Assembly: GCA_012516535.1 (NCBI GenBank)
Contig: JAAYWP010000012.1
Location: forward strand, 1 to 35,132
Source: Syntrophomonadaceae bacterium
GTDB taxonomy: Bacteria; Bacillota; DSM-12270; Thermacetogeniales; Thermacetogeniaceae
Direction: 5' to 3'
DNA: 35,132 nt
This document shows, piece after piece, positions 1 to 6,207 of the stretch. The notes below the pieces were generated by a model that saw nothing but the letters and a program-made list of their open reading frames with translations, did no database searches and had not been told where the DNA came from. Each line of letters starts with the position of its first letter. Position 1 is the stretch's first letter. The position numbers and the translations under genes are program-made.

Positions 1-7
1 CTTATAT

Positions 8-92
8 TGATCCACTCTAATCACTCCTCTTACCCCCGTATCACTGTTTTCTATCAATTCAATGATACAGGGTATTTGATTGGAGTGGATCA
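8..92. repeat. Long imperfect inverted repeat
   Basis: The 16-nt arm at 8-23 matches the reverse complement of 77-92 at 15 of 16 positions. Inside these arms, ACCC and GTATCA on the left (about 32-44) pair with TGATAC and GGGT on the right (about 63-74), so the element can fold as one long interrupted hairpin with a loop of about 20 nt. No gene is visible in 1-180. It could be a regulatory palindrome, the 3' structure of a gene left of the window, or a small mobile-element remnant. The sequence does not decide between these. Confidence 0.55.
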
Positions 93-143
93 CTTTCGTT
101 TGATCACTAGGGCTGTTTTTGGATCAGTTTCATTTTAGCGATT

Positions 144-172
144 ATACCCCCGTTAATTGGGGGTATTTTTTG
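144..172 (+). terminator. Intrinsic terminator of a gene left of the window
   Basis: An 8-bp perfect stem, ATACCCCC (144-151) with GGGGGTAT (159-166), has a 7-nt loop and is followed directly by a run of T on the + strand. On the - strand the stem is not followed by T, so it serves rightward transcription entering from outside the window rather than the molbindin gene. Confidence 0.75.
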
Positions 173-180
173 CATAAATT

Positions 181-384
181 TTATTTAACCATCACTACAT
201 GAATTGCTTTAATCAAAGCTGTGGCCGTATCCCCCTCCTTCAAACCAGCCTCTTTAAGGGATTCAGTAGTCATTACCGAAGTTATCTCATTATCACCTAC
301 CTGCATAGAAACTTGAGACATGATATCACCTGTTTTGATCTCTGTAATCCTCCCACTCAACTGATTGCGAACTCCAGCCTGCAT
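181..384 (-). CDS. Molbindin (single TOBE/Mop-domain molybdate-binding protein)
   Basis: This 67-residue protein is a lone Mop/TOBE domain: NQLSGRITEIKTGDIMSQV, then VTTESLKEAGLKEGDTATALIKA-like strands and a VMVK end, the usual pattern of molbindins that bind molybdate or tungstate as oligomers in the cytosol. The length equals one Mop domain, with no ModE-type DNA-binding part. The ATG at 384 follows a clear GAGGAGG seven bases upstream, which fixes the start. A promoter candidate lies at 431-459, so it is probably transcribed alone. Its likely role is molybdate storage or homeostasis, by family. mobB, also a molybdenum-cofactor gene, lies at 8477-8965 but is not linked to it. I am confident of the family and less so of the ligand. 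Confidence 0.85.
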   Translation of the reverse strand: MQAGVRNQLSGRITEIKTGDIMSQVSMQVGDNEITSVMTTESLKEAGLKEGDTATALIKAIHVVMVK

Positions 385-430
385 AGTTCAACCTCCTCAG
401 CTGATTAACAAAAATAATTATTATTTAGAT

Positions 431-459
431 TATTTACATTTTTCTGCTTAGTTATGCAA
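431..459 (-). promoter_or_regulatory. Sigma-A-type promoter of the molbindin gene
   Basis: Read on the - strand, TTGCAT (454-459) and TAAATA (431-436) are 17 bp apart and lie about 45 bp upstream of the molbindin start. The palindrome AATAATTATT (413-422) sits between the promoter and the gene, in the predicted 5' UTR. Confidence 0.45.
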
Positions 460-463
460 TCTT

Positions 464-503
464 TAAAACCCCTGCTACTGCAGCAGAGCAGTAGCAGGGG
501 TTT
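464..503 (-). terminator. Terminator of small-protein cassette 1
   Basis: A perfect 16-bp stem pairs 466-481 with 488-503 around a 6-nt loop, ending in GGGGTTTT on the - strand. It lies about 40 bp downstream of the small gene at 542-706. T-rich sequence also follows on the + strand, so it may work both ways. The related hairpin at 847-885 follows the second copy. Confidence 0.75.
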
Positions 504-541
504 CTTTTCAGGCATCCGCTTTTTATCTTATATTATGTGCT

Positions 542-706
542 TTAGTCACTTTTTACGACTTCATTATTGTCTTTAATCTCTATATATGTTTTGTAATTTT
601 CGCGCAATTGAGCTGCATCCATTTCACCGCAGACTATCACAACAAGACTATCATCTACCCTTATGCGGCAATTGCATTCTCTATCTCGATCCTTATCCCA
701 ATTCAT
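542..706 (-). CDS. Small Cys-containing protein, copy 1 (54 aa)
   Basis: The ATG at 706 is preceded by AAGGAGGG at good spacing and opens a 54-codon frame ending in TAA. The protein begins MNWDKDRDRECNCRIRV and has a CNC motif at residues 11-13 and a further Cys at 26, in a hydrophobic strand (SLVVIVCGEMD), followed by NYKTYIEIK. There is no signal peptide or membrane helix. A paralogue at 982-1137 shares 20 of 37 central residues, and both the upstream TATATT region and the downstream terminator are also duplicated. I do not recognise the family. The CNC motif may bind metal or a sulfur species, but that is inference. The paired copies and strong ribosome binding sites argue that this is a real gene despite its size. 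Confidence 0.75.
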   Translation of the reverse strand: MNWDKDRDRECNCRIRVDDSLVVIVCGEMDAAQLRENYKTYIEIKDNNEVVKSD

Positions 707-741
707 CGAATTCCCTCCTTTCTTATGGATTCATCAGCCAC

Positions 742-755
742 AATATAAAATATGC
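742..755 (-). promoter_or_regulatory. Conserved -10 region of small-protein cassette 1
   Basis: GCATATTTTATATT (- strand) ends with a TATATT -10-like hexamer 36 bp before the small gene's start. The identical 14 bases occur at 1175-1188 before copy 2, at 38 bp. The -35 part is not convincing in either copy. Confidence 0.45.
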
Positions 756-844
756 AGAATGTTAAAATTTGTTAATATTGGTAACTATCATCTCGCTACC
801 GATTTCTTATAATTTATTCATCCCGATCAATCGGAAAAGAACAT

Positions 845-885
845 ATAAACCCCTGACACTGCAAGCAAAGCAGTATCAGGGGTTT
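845..885 (-). terminator. Terminator of small-protein cassette 2
   Basis: 847-862 pairs with 870-885 over 16 positions with a 7-nt loop. The single mismatch is a G-U wobble on the - strand but a C-A clash on the + strand, which supports leftward transcription from the gene at 982-1137. The stem resembles that at 466-503 in sequence. Confidence 0.7.
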
Positions 886-981
886 ACCACTGGGCATTCC
901 GGGGAGGTGCTTCGCTAGATTGATCTATTCTGCAAGTATATAGTATTTACTCTGGTCATTATCTGTGCCCATTTCACAGCG

Positions 982-1137
982 TCATTCGTCTGCATTTTTT
1001 TTGCCTTTTATATCGATAAATGTTTTATAGCTTGTGCACAAATCATTGCTGTCCATATCACGACAGATTATGATAACAAGACTATCTTTCACTTCTACGC
1101 AACAATTACATTCTCGTCTCTTTTTACCCCAATCCAT
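982..1137 (-). CDS. Small Cys-containing protein, copy 2 (51 aa)
   Basis: The ATG at 1137 follows AAAGGAGTG and opens a 51-codon frame ending in TGA. The protein starts MDWGKKRRECNCCVEVKDS and keeps the core of copy 1: E-C-N-C at 9-12, DSLV, a Cys in the hydrophobic strand (residue 25), M-D, then YKTFIDIK. It has two further Cys at 13 and 34. No membrane segment is visible. Copies 1 and 2 are about 440 bp apart in direct orientation, each with its own promoter-like region and terminator, so they look like a tandem duplication that has since diverged. The frame stays open for 18 codons past the TGA, but copy 1 ends near the same point with TAA, so selenocysteine readthrough is unlikely. Family and function are unknown to me. 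Confidence 0.72.
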   Translation of the reverse strand: MDWGKKRRECNCCVEVKDSLVIIICRDMDSNDLCTSYKTFIDIKGKKNADE

Positions 1138-1174
1138 CTGATTCACTCCTTTCCTGTAAACTCATTAAGCTAGT

Positions 1175-1188
1175 AATATAAAATATGC
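1175..1188 (-). promoter_or_regulatory. Conserved -10 region of small-protein cassette 2
   Basis: It is an exact copy of the 14-base element at 742-755, with TATATT as the -10-like hexamer 38 bp before the start at 1137. Similarity between the copies continues weakly for about 20 bp further upstream. Confidence 0.45.
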
Positions 1189-1232
1189 TGATTGCCAAAT
1201 TGTGTTAATAGAAGCAATTATTATCTTAAAAT

Positions 1233-1267
1233 AAAAAACCCCTTGTCCCTTCTAGGGTCAAGAGGTT
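1233..1267 (-). terminator. Second terminator downstream of the tRNA operon
   Basis: On the - strand, AACCTCTTGACCC (1255-1267) pairs with GGGACAAGGGGTT (1237-1249), with one wobble and one mismatch, then TTTTTTA. It backs up the stronger terminator at 1312-1343. Confidence 0.65.
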
Positions 1268-1311
1268 GCATCACAGTTGCATTCCGAATTTATGCTGCAA
1301 AGCTTTTGGGA

Positions 1312-1343
1312 AAAATAAAAAACCCCACAAATCCTTGTGGGGT
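1312..1343 (-). terminator. Main terminator of the tRNA operon
   Basis: A 9-bp perfect stem (1335-1343 with 1322-1330, loop 4) is followed by TTTTTTATTTT on the - strand. It starts 13 bases after the CCA end of tRNA-Gly. Confidence 0.85.
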
Positions 1344-1356
1344 CTTGTTTTATACT

Positions 1357-1431
1357 TGGAGCGGAAGAAGGGATTCGAACCCTCGACCCTCGCCTTGGCA
1401 AGGCGATGCTCTACCGCTGAGCTACTTCCGC
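1357..1431 (-). tRNA. tRNA-Gly (GCC)
   Basis: A cloverleaf can be drawn on the - strand: acceptor GCGGAAG with CTTCCGC, anticodon loop CTTGCCAAG giving anticodon GCC, T-loop GGTTCGAATCC, and an encoded CCA (1357-1359). It is the last gene of the four-tRNA operon. Confidence 0.95.
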
Positions 1432-1439
1432 TTGCTATA

Positions 1440-1515
<76 letters not shown>

Positions 1516-1522
1516 TCTTTAT

Positions 1523-1600
1523 TGGCGGAACTGACGGGATTCGAACCCGCGATCTCCGGCTTGACAGGCCGGTGTGTTAAACCAGCTACACCACAGTTCC
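1523..1600 (-). tRNA. tRNA-Asp (GTC)
   Basis: On the - strand the acceptor GGAACTG pairs with CAGTTCC, the anticodon loop CTGTCAA gives GTC, the discriminator base is G as expected for Asp, and CCA is encoded. It is the second gene of the operon. Confidence 0.95.
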
Positions 1601-1634
1601 GTAAAATTAATCTATCATAATAAAGATCGATATC

Positions 1635-1711
1635 TGGTGGGCGATGACAGGCTCGAACTGCCGACCTCCTGCTTGTAAGGCAGGCGCTCTTACCAGCTGA
1701 GCTAATCGCCC
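1635..1711 (-). tRNA. tRNA-Val (TAC)
   Basis: On the - strand the acceptor GGGCGAT pairs with ATCGCCC, the anticodon loop CTTACAA gives TAC, and the discriminator A plus CCA is encoded. It is the first gene of the operon, just after the promoter at 1731-1759. Confidence 0.95.
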
Positions 1712-1730
1712 TATCGCCTCTCGCTCCATG

Positions 1731-1759
1731 ATTATAACATCACTCTTCCTCTTCGTCAA
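1731..1759 (-). promoter_or_regulatory. Strong promoter of the tRNA operon
   Basis: TTGACG (1754-1759) and TATAAT (1731-1736) on the - strand are 17 bp apart, and the -10 lies 20 bp before tRNA-Val. No speB terminator is visible between 1795 and this promoter, so read-through from the polyamine operon is possible. Confidence 0.85.
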
Positions 1760-1794
1760 CATCGATTGAACAAATTCATATCTTTTTTTAAACT

Positions 1795-2664
1795 TCACTT
1801 CTGAGAAAAGGCCAAGAGCCCCTCCCTCACCAGTTTAGCCGCTAACAGCGAGGTAATACCACTCCGGTCATACACAGGAGCCAGTTCTACAAAATCACAA
1901 CCTATCACATTAAACCCCTGCAGAAACTCAAAAGTTCGGAAGAGTTCCTGTGGCAGTATGCCACCGGGCTCCGGGGTTCCTGTTCCAGGTGCATAAGAGG
2001 GGTCCACTACATCGATATCAACAGTTACATACAAAGGACGCCCTTTAAGAGACGGCAAACTGGATTCCAGACCGGGTAAAACCTGAAAAGGATAAAAATT
2101 AGTAAAGGATTTCCCATATGCATATTCATCCTTTGTCCCGGATCTGATCCCATACTGGTAAACACTATCTGGACCGATCAGTTCACAGACTCTCCTGATC
2201 ACTGTGGCATGGGAATAGATCTCACCTAGATATTCATCCCTTAGGTCTGCATGGGCATCAAAATGAAGCACAGCCAAATCCGGATAAAACTCAAAAATGG
2301 ACTTGATCACAGGAAAGCTGATCAGGTGCTCCCCACCCAGAAAAACCGGTATCTTCTTATCCAGGACCAGTTGTTTTGTGATCTGTTCGATCCGATCAAA
2401 ACATTCATTCAGGTTGCCAAAAGGCAATAAGAGATCCCCTTCATCATAAAAAGGGCAATCTGCCAGGTCTAAATTGAGATAGGGGCTGTATTCCTCCAGC
2501 CCCTCTGACGCGCTGCGAATAGCCTGAGGGCCTTCCCGAGAACCGGTGCGAAAACTGGATGTTAAATCCATAGGAATTCCCATCAATACTAGTTCTGCAT
2601 CTTCATAAGAATCCTTAGCTGCCAGGTATGACCAGTTCCGCACACAGAGATCATCTCTTTTCAC
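1795..2664 (-). CDS. speB: Agmatinase (agmatine ureohydrolase)
   Basis: It hydrolyses agmatine to putrescine and urea in the cytosol. From the GTG at 2664 the protein is 289 residues, the usual size. Mn-binding ureohydrolase motifs are in order: GGEH (110-113), HFDAHADLRD (134-143), and VDIDVVDPSYAPGTGTPEPGG with its metal-binding Asp pair at 216-218. The frame is open further upstream, but the GTG follows AGGGGGGC at eight bases and starts where agmatinases start. The longer reading would lie wholly inside speE. The start overlaps the speE stop by 14 bp, so translation is probably coupled. It is last in the pdaD-speE-speB operon and uses the agmatine made by PdaD. Other ureohydrolases cannot be excluded by motif alone, but the neighbours make agmatinase the best reading. 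Confidence 0.9.
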   Translation of the reverse strand: MKRDDLCVRNWSYLAAKDSYEDAELVLMGIPMDLTSSFRTGSREGPQAIRSASEGLEEYSPYLNLDLADCPFYDEGDLLLPFGNLNECFDRIEQITKQLVLDKKIPVFLGGEHLISFPVIKSIFEFYPDLAVLHFDAHADLRDEYLGEIYSHATVIRRVCELIGPDSVYQYGIRSGTKDEYAYGKSFTNFYPFQVLPGLESSLPSLKGRPLYVTVDIDVVDPSYAPGTGTPEPGGILPQELFRTFEFLQGFNVIGCDFVELAPVYDRSGITSLLAAKLVREGLLAFSQK

Positions 2665-3505
2665 AGAGTTTGCCCCCCTGCAATATAAACTGCTGTACAA
2701 AGTTAGGCAGCTGAAAAGCAGCCTGGTGAACACCACTATTATAATAGCGAAGCTGTTCAGTTAAACCGCTCTCCCGGGGAGGGAGCATCGGGTCATAGCA
2801 CTTGGAACCGATGGTAAAGCTCCAGATACCGCTGGGATAAGTGGGAACCGGAGCCAAATACATCCTGGTAATGGGGAAAATACTGCTTATCTCATGGTAG
2901 ACCCTGCTTATGAGTTCCTGATTCACAAAAGGTGATTCGGTCTGGGCGGAAAAAAGGCCGTCGGACCGCAGGGCCTCCCTGATAGACCGGTAAAAATCTC
3001 CACTGAACAAACGCCCGGCCTGTCCAATGGGTTCCGGTGAATCCACAAGGATCACATCATACTCATCCCTTTTCTGCTGGAGATAAGCCACCCCATCTTC
3101 AAAACGGACCTCAAGGCGCGGATCATCGAAAGCGCAGGATACCTCAGGGAGAAACTCCTTGCTCACTTCAACAACCCGGCGGTCAATCTCTACCAGGGTT
3201 ACCCTTTCTACCTGAGGATGGCGCAGCACTTCCCGGGCTGTACCCCCATCCCCACCACCGATCACCAGGATATTGCGGGGATCAGGGTGTGTATGTAAAG
3301 GCACATGAGCCAGCATCTCATGATATGTAAACTCATCACCGATGGTCAGCTGCACCATGCCATCCAGAATAAGCATACGCCCATACTGCTCTGTATCGAT
3401 AACTGCTATTTCCTGAAAAGGTGTTAATTCACGATGCAATGTTTGTAACACTTTGCAGGTTATACCCAAAGCAGGTGTCTGCCTTTCAGTAAACCATAAC
3501 TCCAT
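2651..3505 (-). CDS. speE: Spermidine synthase (polyamine aminopropyltransferase)
   Basis: It transfers an aminopropyl group from decarboxylated S-adenosylmethionine to putrescine. The 284 residues are full length. The N-terminal beta domain (1-60) contains YGRMLILDGMVQLT; the Rossmann domain shows GGGDGG (83-88), VEID (105-108), the DG at 137-138 and DSPEPIGQA (155-163), where family members usually read DSTDPVGPA. The ATG at 3505 is preceded by AAGGAG. It lies 43 bp after pdaD and overlaps speB by 14 bp. Substrate choice (putrescine or agmatine as acceptor) is not settled by motifs: with PdaD upstream and SpeB downstream, an agmatine-first route through aminopropylagmatine is also possible. 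No S-adenosylmethionine decarboxylase is present in the window. Confidence 0.93.
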   Translation of the reverse strand: MELWFTERQTPALGITCKVLQTLHRELTPFQEIAVIDTEQYGRMLILDGMVQLTIGDEFTYHEMLAHVPLHTHPDPRNILVIGGGDGGTAREVLRHPQVERVTLVEIDRRVVEVSKEFLPEVSCAFDDPRLEVRFEDGVAYLQQKRDEYDVILVDSPEPIGQAGRLFSGDFYRSIREALRSDGLFSAQTESPFVNQELISRVYHEISSIFPITRMYLAPVPTYPSGIWSFTIGSKCYDPMLPPRESGLTEQLRYYNSGVHQAAFQLPNFVQQFILQGGKLCEKR

Positions 3506-3548
3506 ATCTTTTCTGCTCCTTTATCTTTACTGCTTTCTCCACTCTTGC

Positions 3549-4016
3549 TTATCTGTACCAGAGTGGAATACCAGCAAAAACACAACCGCATTTTTCAACA
3601 CGGTGTTCAACACTGACCGCTTTGATCTCTTTTAATTCTTTTCCCCGGTACTGAAAGGCCTCAATTACCATTTGTTTAACCTGACTCTCTGCTTCTAAAG
3701 CTGCGCAGCAGCCAGAATATTCCATAATAACCCCAAATTCATCGCTCTCCGGCCCTATCCCTACTGCAACAGCTGCAGCTATCAAAGTCCCTGGTTCTGA
3801 ACTGTTGAATGCTGCATAAGCAATTGGCAGTAAAGAACCAGGAGGTATCTCCAGTTTTTCCACAAACTCTGCACCGGGAGGTAAGATACTGCTGACCCTG
3901 ATTAAATTAACATTTCCCACTCCTGCTTTAAGCAGTGCTTTATCAAATGCGTTAAGCTCTGTTTTTCCCTCTGCTGCTGCATAAACAAGTGAATATAATT
4001 GCGGTGTCGGCATCAT
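3549..4016 (-). CDS. pdaD: Pyruvoyl-dependent arginine decarboxylase
   Basis: It decarboxylates arginine to agmatine, using a pyruvoyl group made by self-cleavage. The 155-residue proenzyme matches the family length and carries the cleavage motif NLIRVSSILPPGAE: the break is expected between Ser42 and Ser43, leaving pyruvoyl at residue 43. The C-terminal part has GVIMEYSG, where the conserved Glu lies, and ends in CGCVFAGIPLWYR. It is first in the operon pdaD-speE-speB behind a clear promoter at 4063-4091. Two ATG codons stand in a row; the first is ten bases after GGGGGG and is taken. This enzyme type is typical of archaea and scattered bacteria, so the operon is an alternative to the PLP-dependent SpeA route. 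Confidence 0.92.
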   Translation of the reverse strand: MMPTPQLYSLVYAAAEGKTELNAFDKALLKAGVGNVNLIRVSSILPPGAEFVEKLEIPPGSLLPIAYAAFNSSEPGTLIAAAVAVGIGPESDEFGVIMEYSGCCAALEAESQVKQMVIEAFQYRGKELKEIKAVSVEHRVEKCGCVFAGIPLWYR

Positions 4017-4062
4017 AACCGGTTTCCCCCCATTTCCTCGCTATTGTGTGAAAACTAGAGAG

Positions 4063-4091
4063 ATTATAGCAGCAAATTATTGCTTGGTCAA
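4063..4091 (-). promoter_or_regulatory. Promoter of the pdaD-speE-speB operon
   Basis: TTGACC (4086-4091) and TATAAT (4063-4068) on the - strand are 17 bp apart, 47 bp before the pdaD start. No operator is recognised in the short leader. Confidence 0.85.
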
Positions 4092-4131
4092 TTTTAAAGT
4101 TTTATTTTCTTTTCCTCTAAATGGGCAGTTA

Positions 4132-4500
4132 TTACTCTTCATCTTCAACAACAAACTCCGCAGCTGACTTAAACCATTCAGACACAGCATCACTCAATAT
4201 TTTTTGGATATCAGCCATCACCTGTCCGAAACGGAACTCTGCCATCAGGTAATTCTGTATCGTAGGGTTGGCACTGACCAGTTCAGCCAGCTGTGACATC
4301 CTGCGTTCTGTTAGTTCATCAATCTCCTTTCGGAATGCCTTGGCTTTTTCCATCTCCCACTGGCAACGCCGGAAATCCAAAAGCATTTCCTTGTTTTTTG
4401 GATCGGCCTCCAGTTTCTTTTTTGCCTCCAGCAGGCCCTTATATTCACTGGATTCTTTTAAAGCACGTGCCAGGTTATGGGCATGATCATAGAGATTCAT
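4132..4500 (-). CDS. YlbF/YmcA-family protein
   Basis: The 122-residue, highly charged all-helical protein matches the YlbF/YmcA family: N-terminal MNLYDHAHNLARALKESSEY, then KKLEADPKNKEMLLDFRR and ANPTIQNYLMAEFRFGQVMADIQKIL. In Bacillus subtilis YlbF and YmcA act with YaaT in the RNase Y complex and in phosphorelay control of competence, biofilm and sporulation. Which branch this member belongs to is not visible. The start ATG at 4500 follows AAGGGGG. It is last in a leftward run behind the LysE-type exporter (20 bp gap), probably transcribed from the promoter at 7015-7043. No intrinsic terminator is obvious in 4092-4131. Confidence 0.8.
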   Translation of the reverse strand: MNLYDHAHNLARALKESSEYKGLLEAKKKLEADPKNKEMLLDFRRCQWEMEKAKAFRKEIDELTERRMSQLAELVSANPTIQNYLMAEFRFGQVMADIQKILSDAVSEWFKSAAEFVVEDEE

Positions 4501-4520
4501 ATGATAACCCCCTTAATAAT

Positions 4521-5138
4521 TTATATTATTGCTTTGATTCCCTGCAGAGAGAAGTACAAAGCAAGAATCATCATCAATACACCACACCCAGCAATGATCC
4601 CCTTATAGACAGCAGCTGTTAAAAATTTCTTTCCTGTGGCAGCAATAACAGCAATCAGAACATACCAGACATAATCAGCCAGTATATGCCCTGTGTAGAA
4701 AAAACCAAGCCCCAACCAGCCGTATTTTAGAGCCTCAGCAACATACATCACACCGATGGTCAGCCACCAAATGATCCAATAGGGATTGGCAGCACTGACA
4801 ATAACCCCCGCGCCTACAGCACGTCCTATTGATCCCGGTGTTATCTGCCCAGCAGGCTTGTCCCCGCCATTTAGATCTAAACCAACCCTGTCCCGCAAGG
4901 CTCCCATCAGCATGTCCGACCCCATGATGAACAACACAAGGCCGCCTATGATGCCTACAACAGCTGTTATCCACTGTAGCTGTATTACTGTGCTCAACCC
5001 CAAAGCAAAGAGGCATAAAATAGCAATTTCAGCTACAGCATGGCCTGTCGTAATAAAAAATCCAGCGGGCCAGCCCTGTTCCAGGCTCTCTTTGATTGTA
5101 ACCGCCAACATCGGACCGGGCATCAAAGCACCGGACAT
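4521..5138 (-). CDS. LysE/RhtB-family exporter (start uncertain)
   Basis: This membrane protein has five or six hydrophobic helices and the LysE-family signature SGALMPGPMLAVTIKESLEQG near its N-terminus, followed by NPYWIIWWLTIG in the second half. The family exports amino acids or related metabolites; the substrate is unknown. The ATG at 5138 gives 205 residues, but it cuts into the first helix. The same frame stays open upstream to the TAA at 5199-5201 and encodes GVYFWYSIFIAMSGALMPGP, which looks like the missing helix. No ATG, GTG or TTG occurs there, so translation may start at an ATT, or the N-terminus may be genuinely short. A purine-rich GGAGAGGAG lies at about 5185-5195. The gene sits between the CaCA exchanger and the YlbF-family gene in one operon. 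Confidence 0.8.
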   Translation of the reverse strand: MSGALMPGPMLAVTIKESLEQGWPAGFFITTGHAVAEIAILCLFALGLSTVIQLQWITAVVGIIGGLVLFIMGSDMLMGALRDRVGLDLNGGDKPAGQITPGSIGRAVGAGVIVSAANPYWIIWWLTIGVMYVAEALKYGWLGLGFFYTGHILADYVWYVLIAVIAATGKKFLTAAVYKGIIAGCGVLMMILALYFSLQGIKAII

Positions 5139-5198
5139 AGCTATAAAAATGCTGTACCAAAAATAAACACCAGCTGCACCCTTCCACTCCTCTCCTGC

Positions 5199-6188
5199 TT
5201 AATGAAGCATTACCCAAACAAAAACCCCATAAAACAAGCCGCCTGCCAAAAGTGTAAAAGAATTAAGCTTTTTCCTCAACAATAGTAATGTGTAAACAAG
5301 CCCTACAGATAGATAAGTTATGACAATTGGGGTTACTGATCCTGCTACAACCCGCCAATCTGTGAAAATAATCCCGATGCTCGGGAGGAGAACACCTTGA
5401 AAAACCATGGCCCCCGTTATATTACCCAGCGCTAAAGTGTCCTTCCCCTGAAGTAGCCAGATCACACTGTTGAACTTTTCCGGCAGCTCTGTGGCTACAG
5501 GAGCAATGAGTAAAGATAGGATGAAAGGAGAAAGCCCCAATAAATCTGAAATAACTTCCACATTATTGACAAAAAGATTAGCCCCCATAATCAATAAAAC
5601 CAAACCTACAATTACCTGAAGAATAACGAACCGAAGGCGGGGATTGTGATTGGCTCTACTGAAATAGAGAGGACTCAAATCTGCACTGTGTTCAACCTCA
5701 GCCCCGAAGCGCAGTGTGAGCCATACATAAAGGCAGTACCACACGATCAAAAAAACAGCGATCAGGCAAACAACCAAATTATTTTCGATAAGAGCAGCTG
5801 ATAAACCCAAACTGTAACCGATTAAAAAGAAAAAAAAGTCCCTTTTAATGACCCGCTCATCCACCCGCAGATGAGGAAAATCAAAACGTCTGCGGGCTTC
5901 CAGCACCACCACCATACCGCTGATAAAAAAGCCCAGTGTGCTCAGCATAAATGGCGCCCCAATGATGGCTCCGATTCCGATCTGATGCTGCTCCACACCA
6001 CCGCCTGTAACAAAAGCGATCAAAGGGATCAAGGATTCAGGCATCGCCGTACCAACAGCAGCTAAAATACTCCCCACTGCACCTTCTGTCAGGTTTAATT
6101 TCACACCAATCCACTCAATCCCATTGGTGAAAATCTGCGCTGCCAGAAGTATGACAGCGAGGCTGATAACAAGCAGCAGTATGGACAT
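5199..6188 (-). CDS. CaCA-superfamily sodium/calcium exchanger-like protein
   Basis: The 329-residue polytopic membrane protein has about ten helices and the two inverted alpha-repeats of cation/Ca2+ exchangers: GSILAAVGTAMPESLIP in the first half and SPFILSLLIAPVATELPEKFNS in the second. The acidic residue of each repeat (Glu in MPES and LPEK) is present. A hydrophilic linker at about residues 165-185 separates the halves. It probably exchanges Ca2+ or another cation against Na+ or H+ across the cytoplasmic membrane; the ion is not deducible. The ATG at 6188 follows AAGGTGG. It lies 19 bp after the PHP gene and upstream of the LysE-type exporter. Confidence 0.85.
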   Translation of the reverse strand: MSILLLVISLAVILLAAQIFTNGIEWIGVKLNLTEGAVGSILAAVGTAMPESLIPLIAFVTGGGVEQHQIGIGAIIGAPFMLSTLGFFISGMVVVLEARRRFDFPHLRVDERVIKRDFFFFLIGYSLGLSAALIENNLVVCLIAVFLIVWYCLYVWLTLRFGAEVEHSADLSPLYFSRANHNPRLRFVILQVIVGLVLLIMGANLFVNNVEVISDLLGLSPFILSLLIAPVATELPEKFNSVIWLLQGKDTLALGNITGAMVFQGVLLPSIGIIFTDWRVVAGSVTPIVITYLSVGLVYTLLLLRKKLNSFTLLAGGLFYGVFVWVMLH

Positions 6189-6207
6189 TTAGGCACCACC
6201 TTTTTTC

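Noticed and set aside
982-1137. Selenocysteine at the TGA ending small protein copy 2
   Set aside because: The frame stays open for 18 codons after TGA, but no SECIS-like hairpin follows and copy 1 ends near the same place with TAA.
2665-2736. Longer N-terminus of agmatinase from a start at 2736
   Set aside because: It would add 24 residues unrelated to the family, read entirely inside speE, with no ribosome binding site. The GTG at 2664 fits better.
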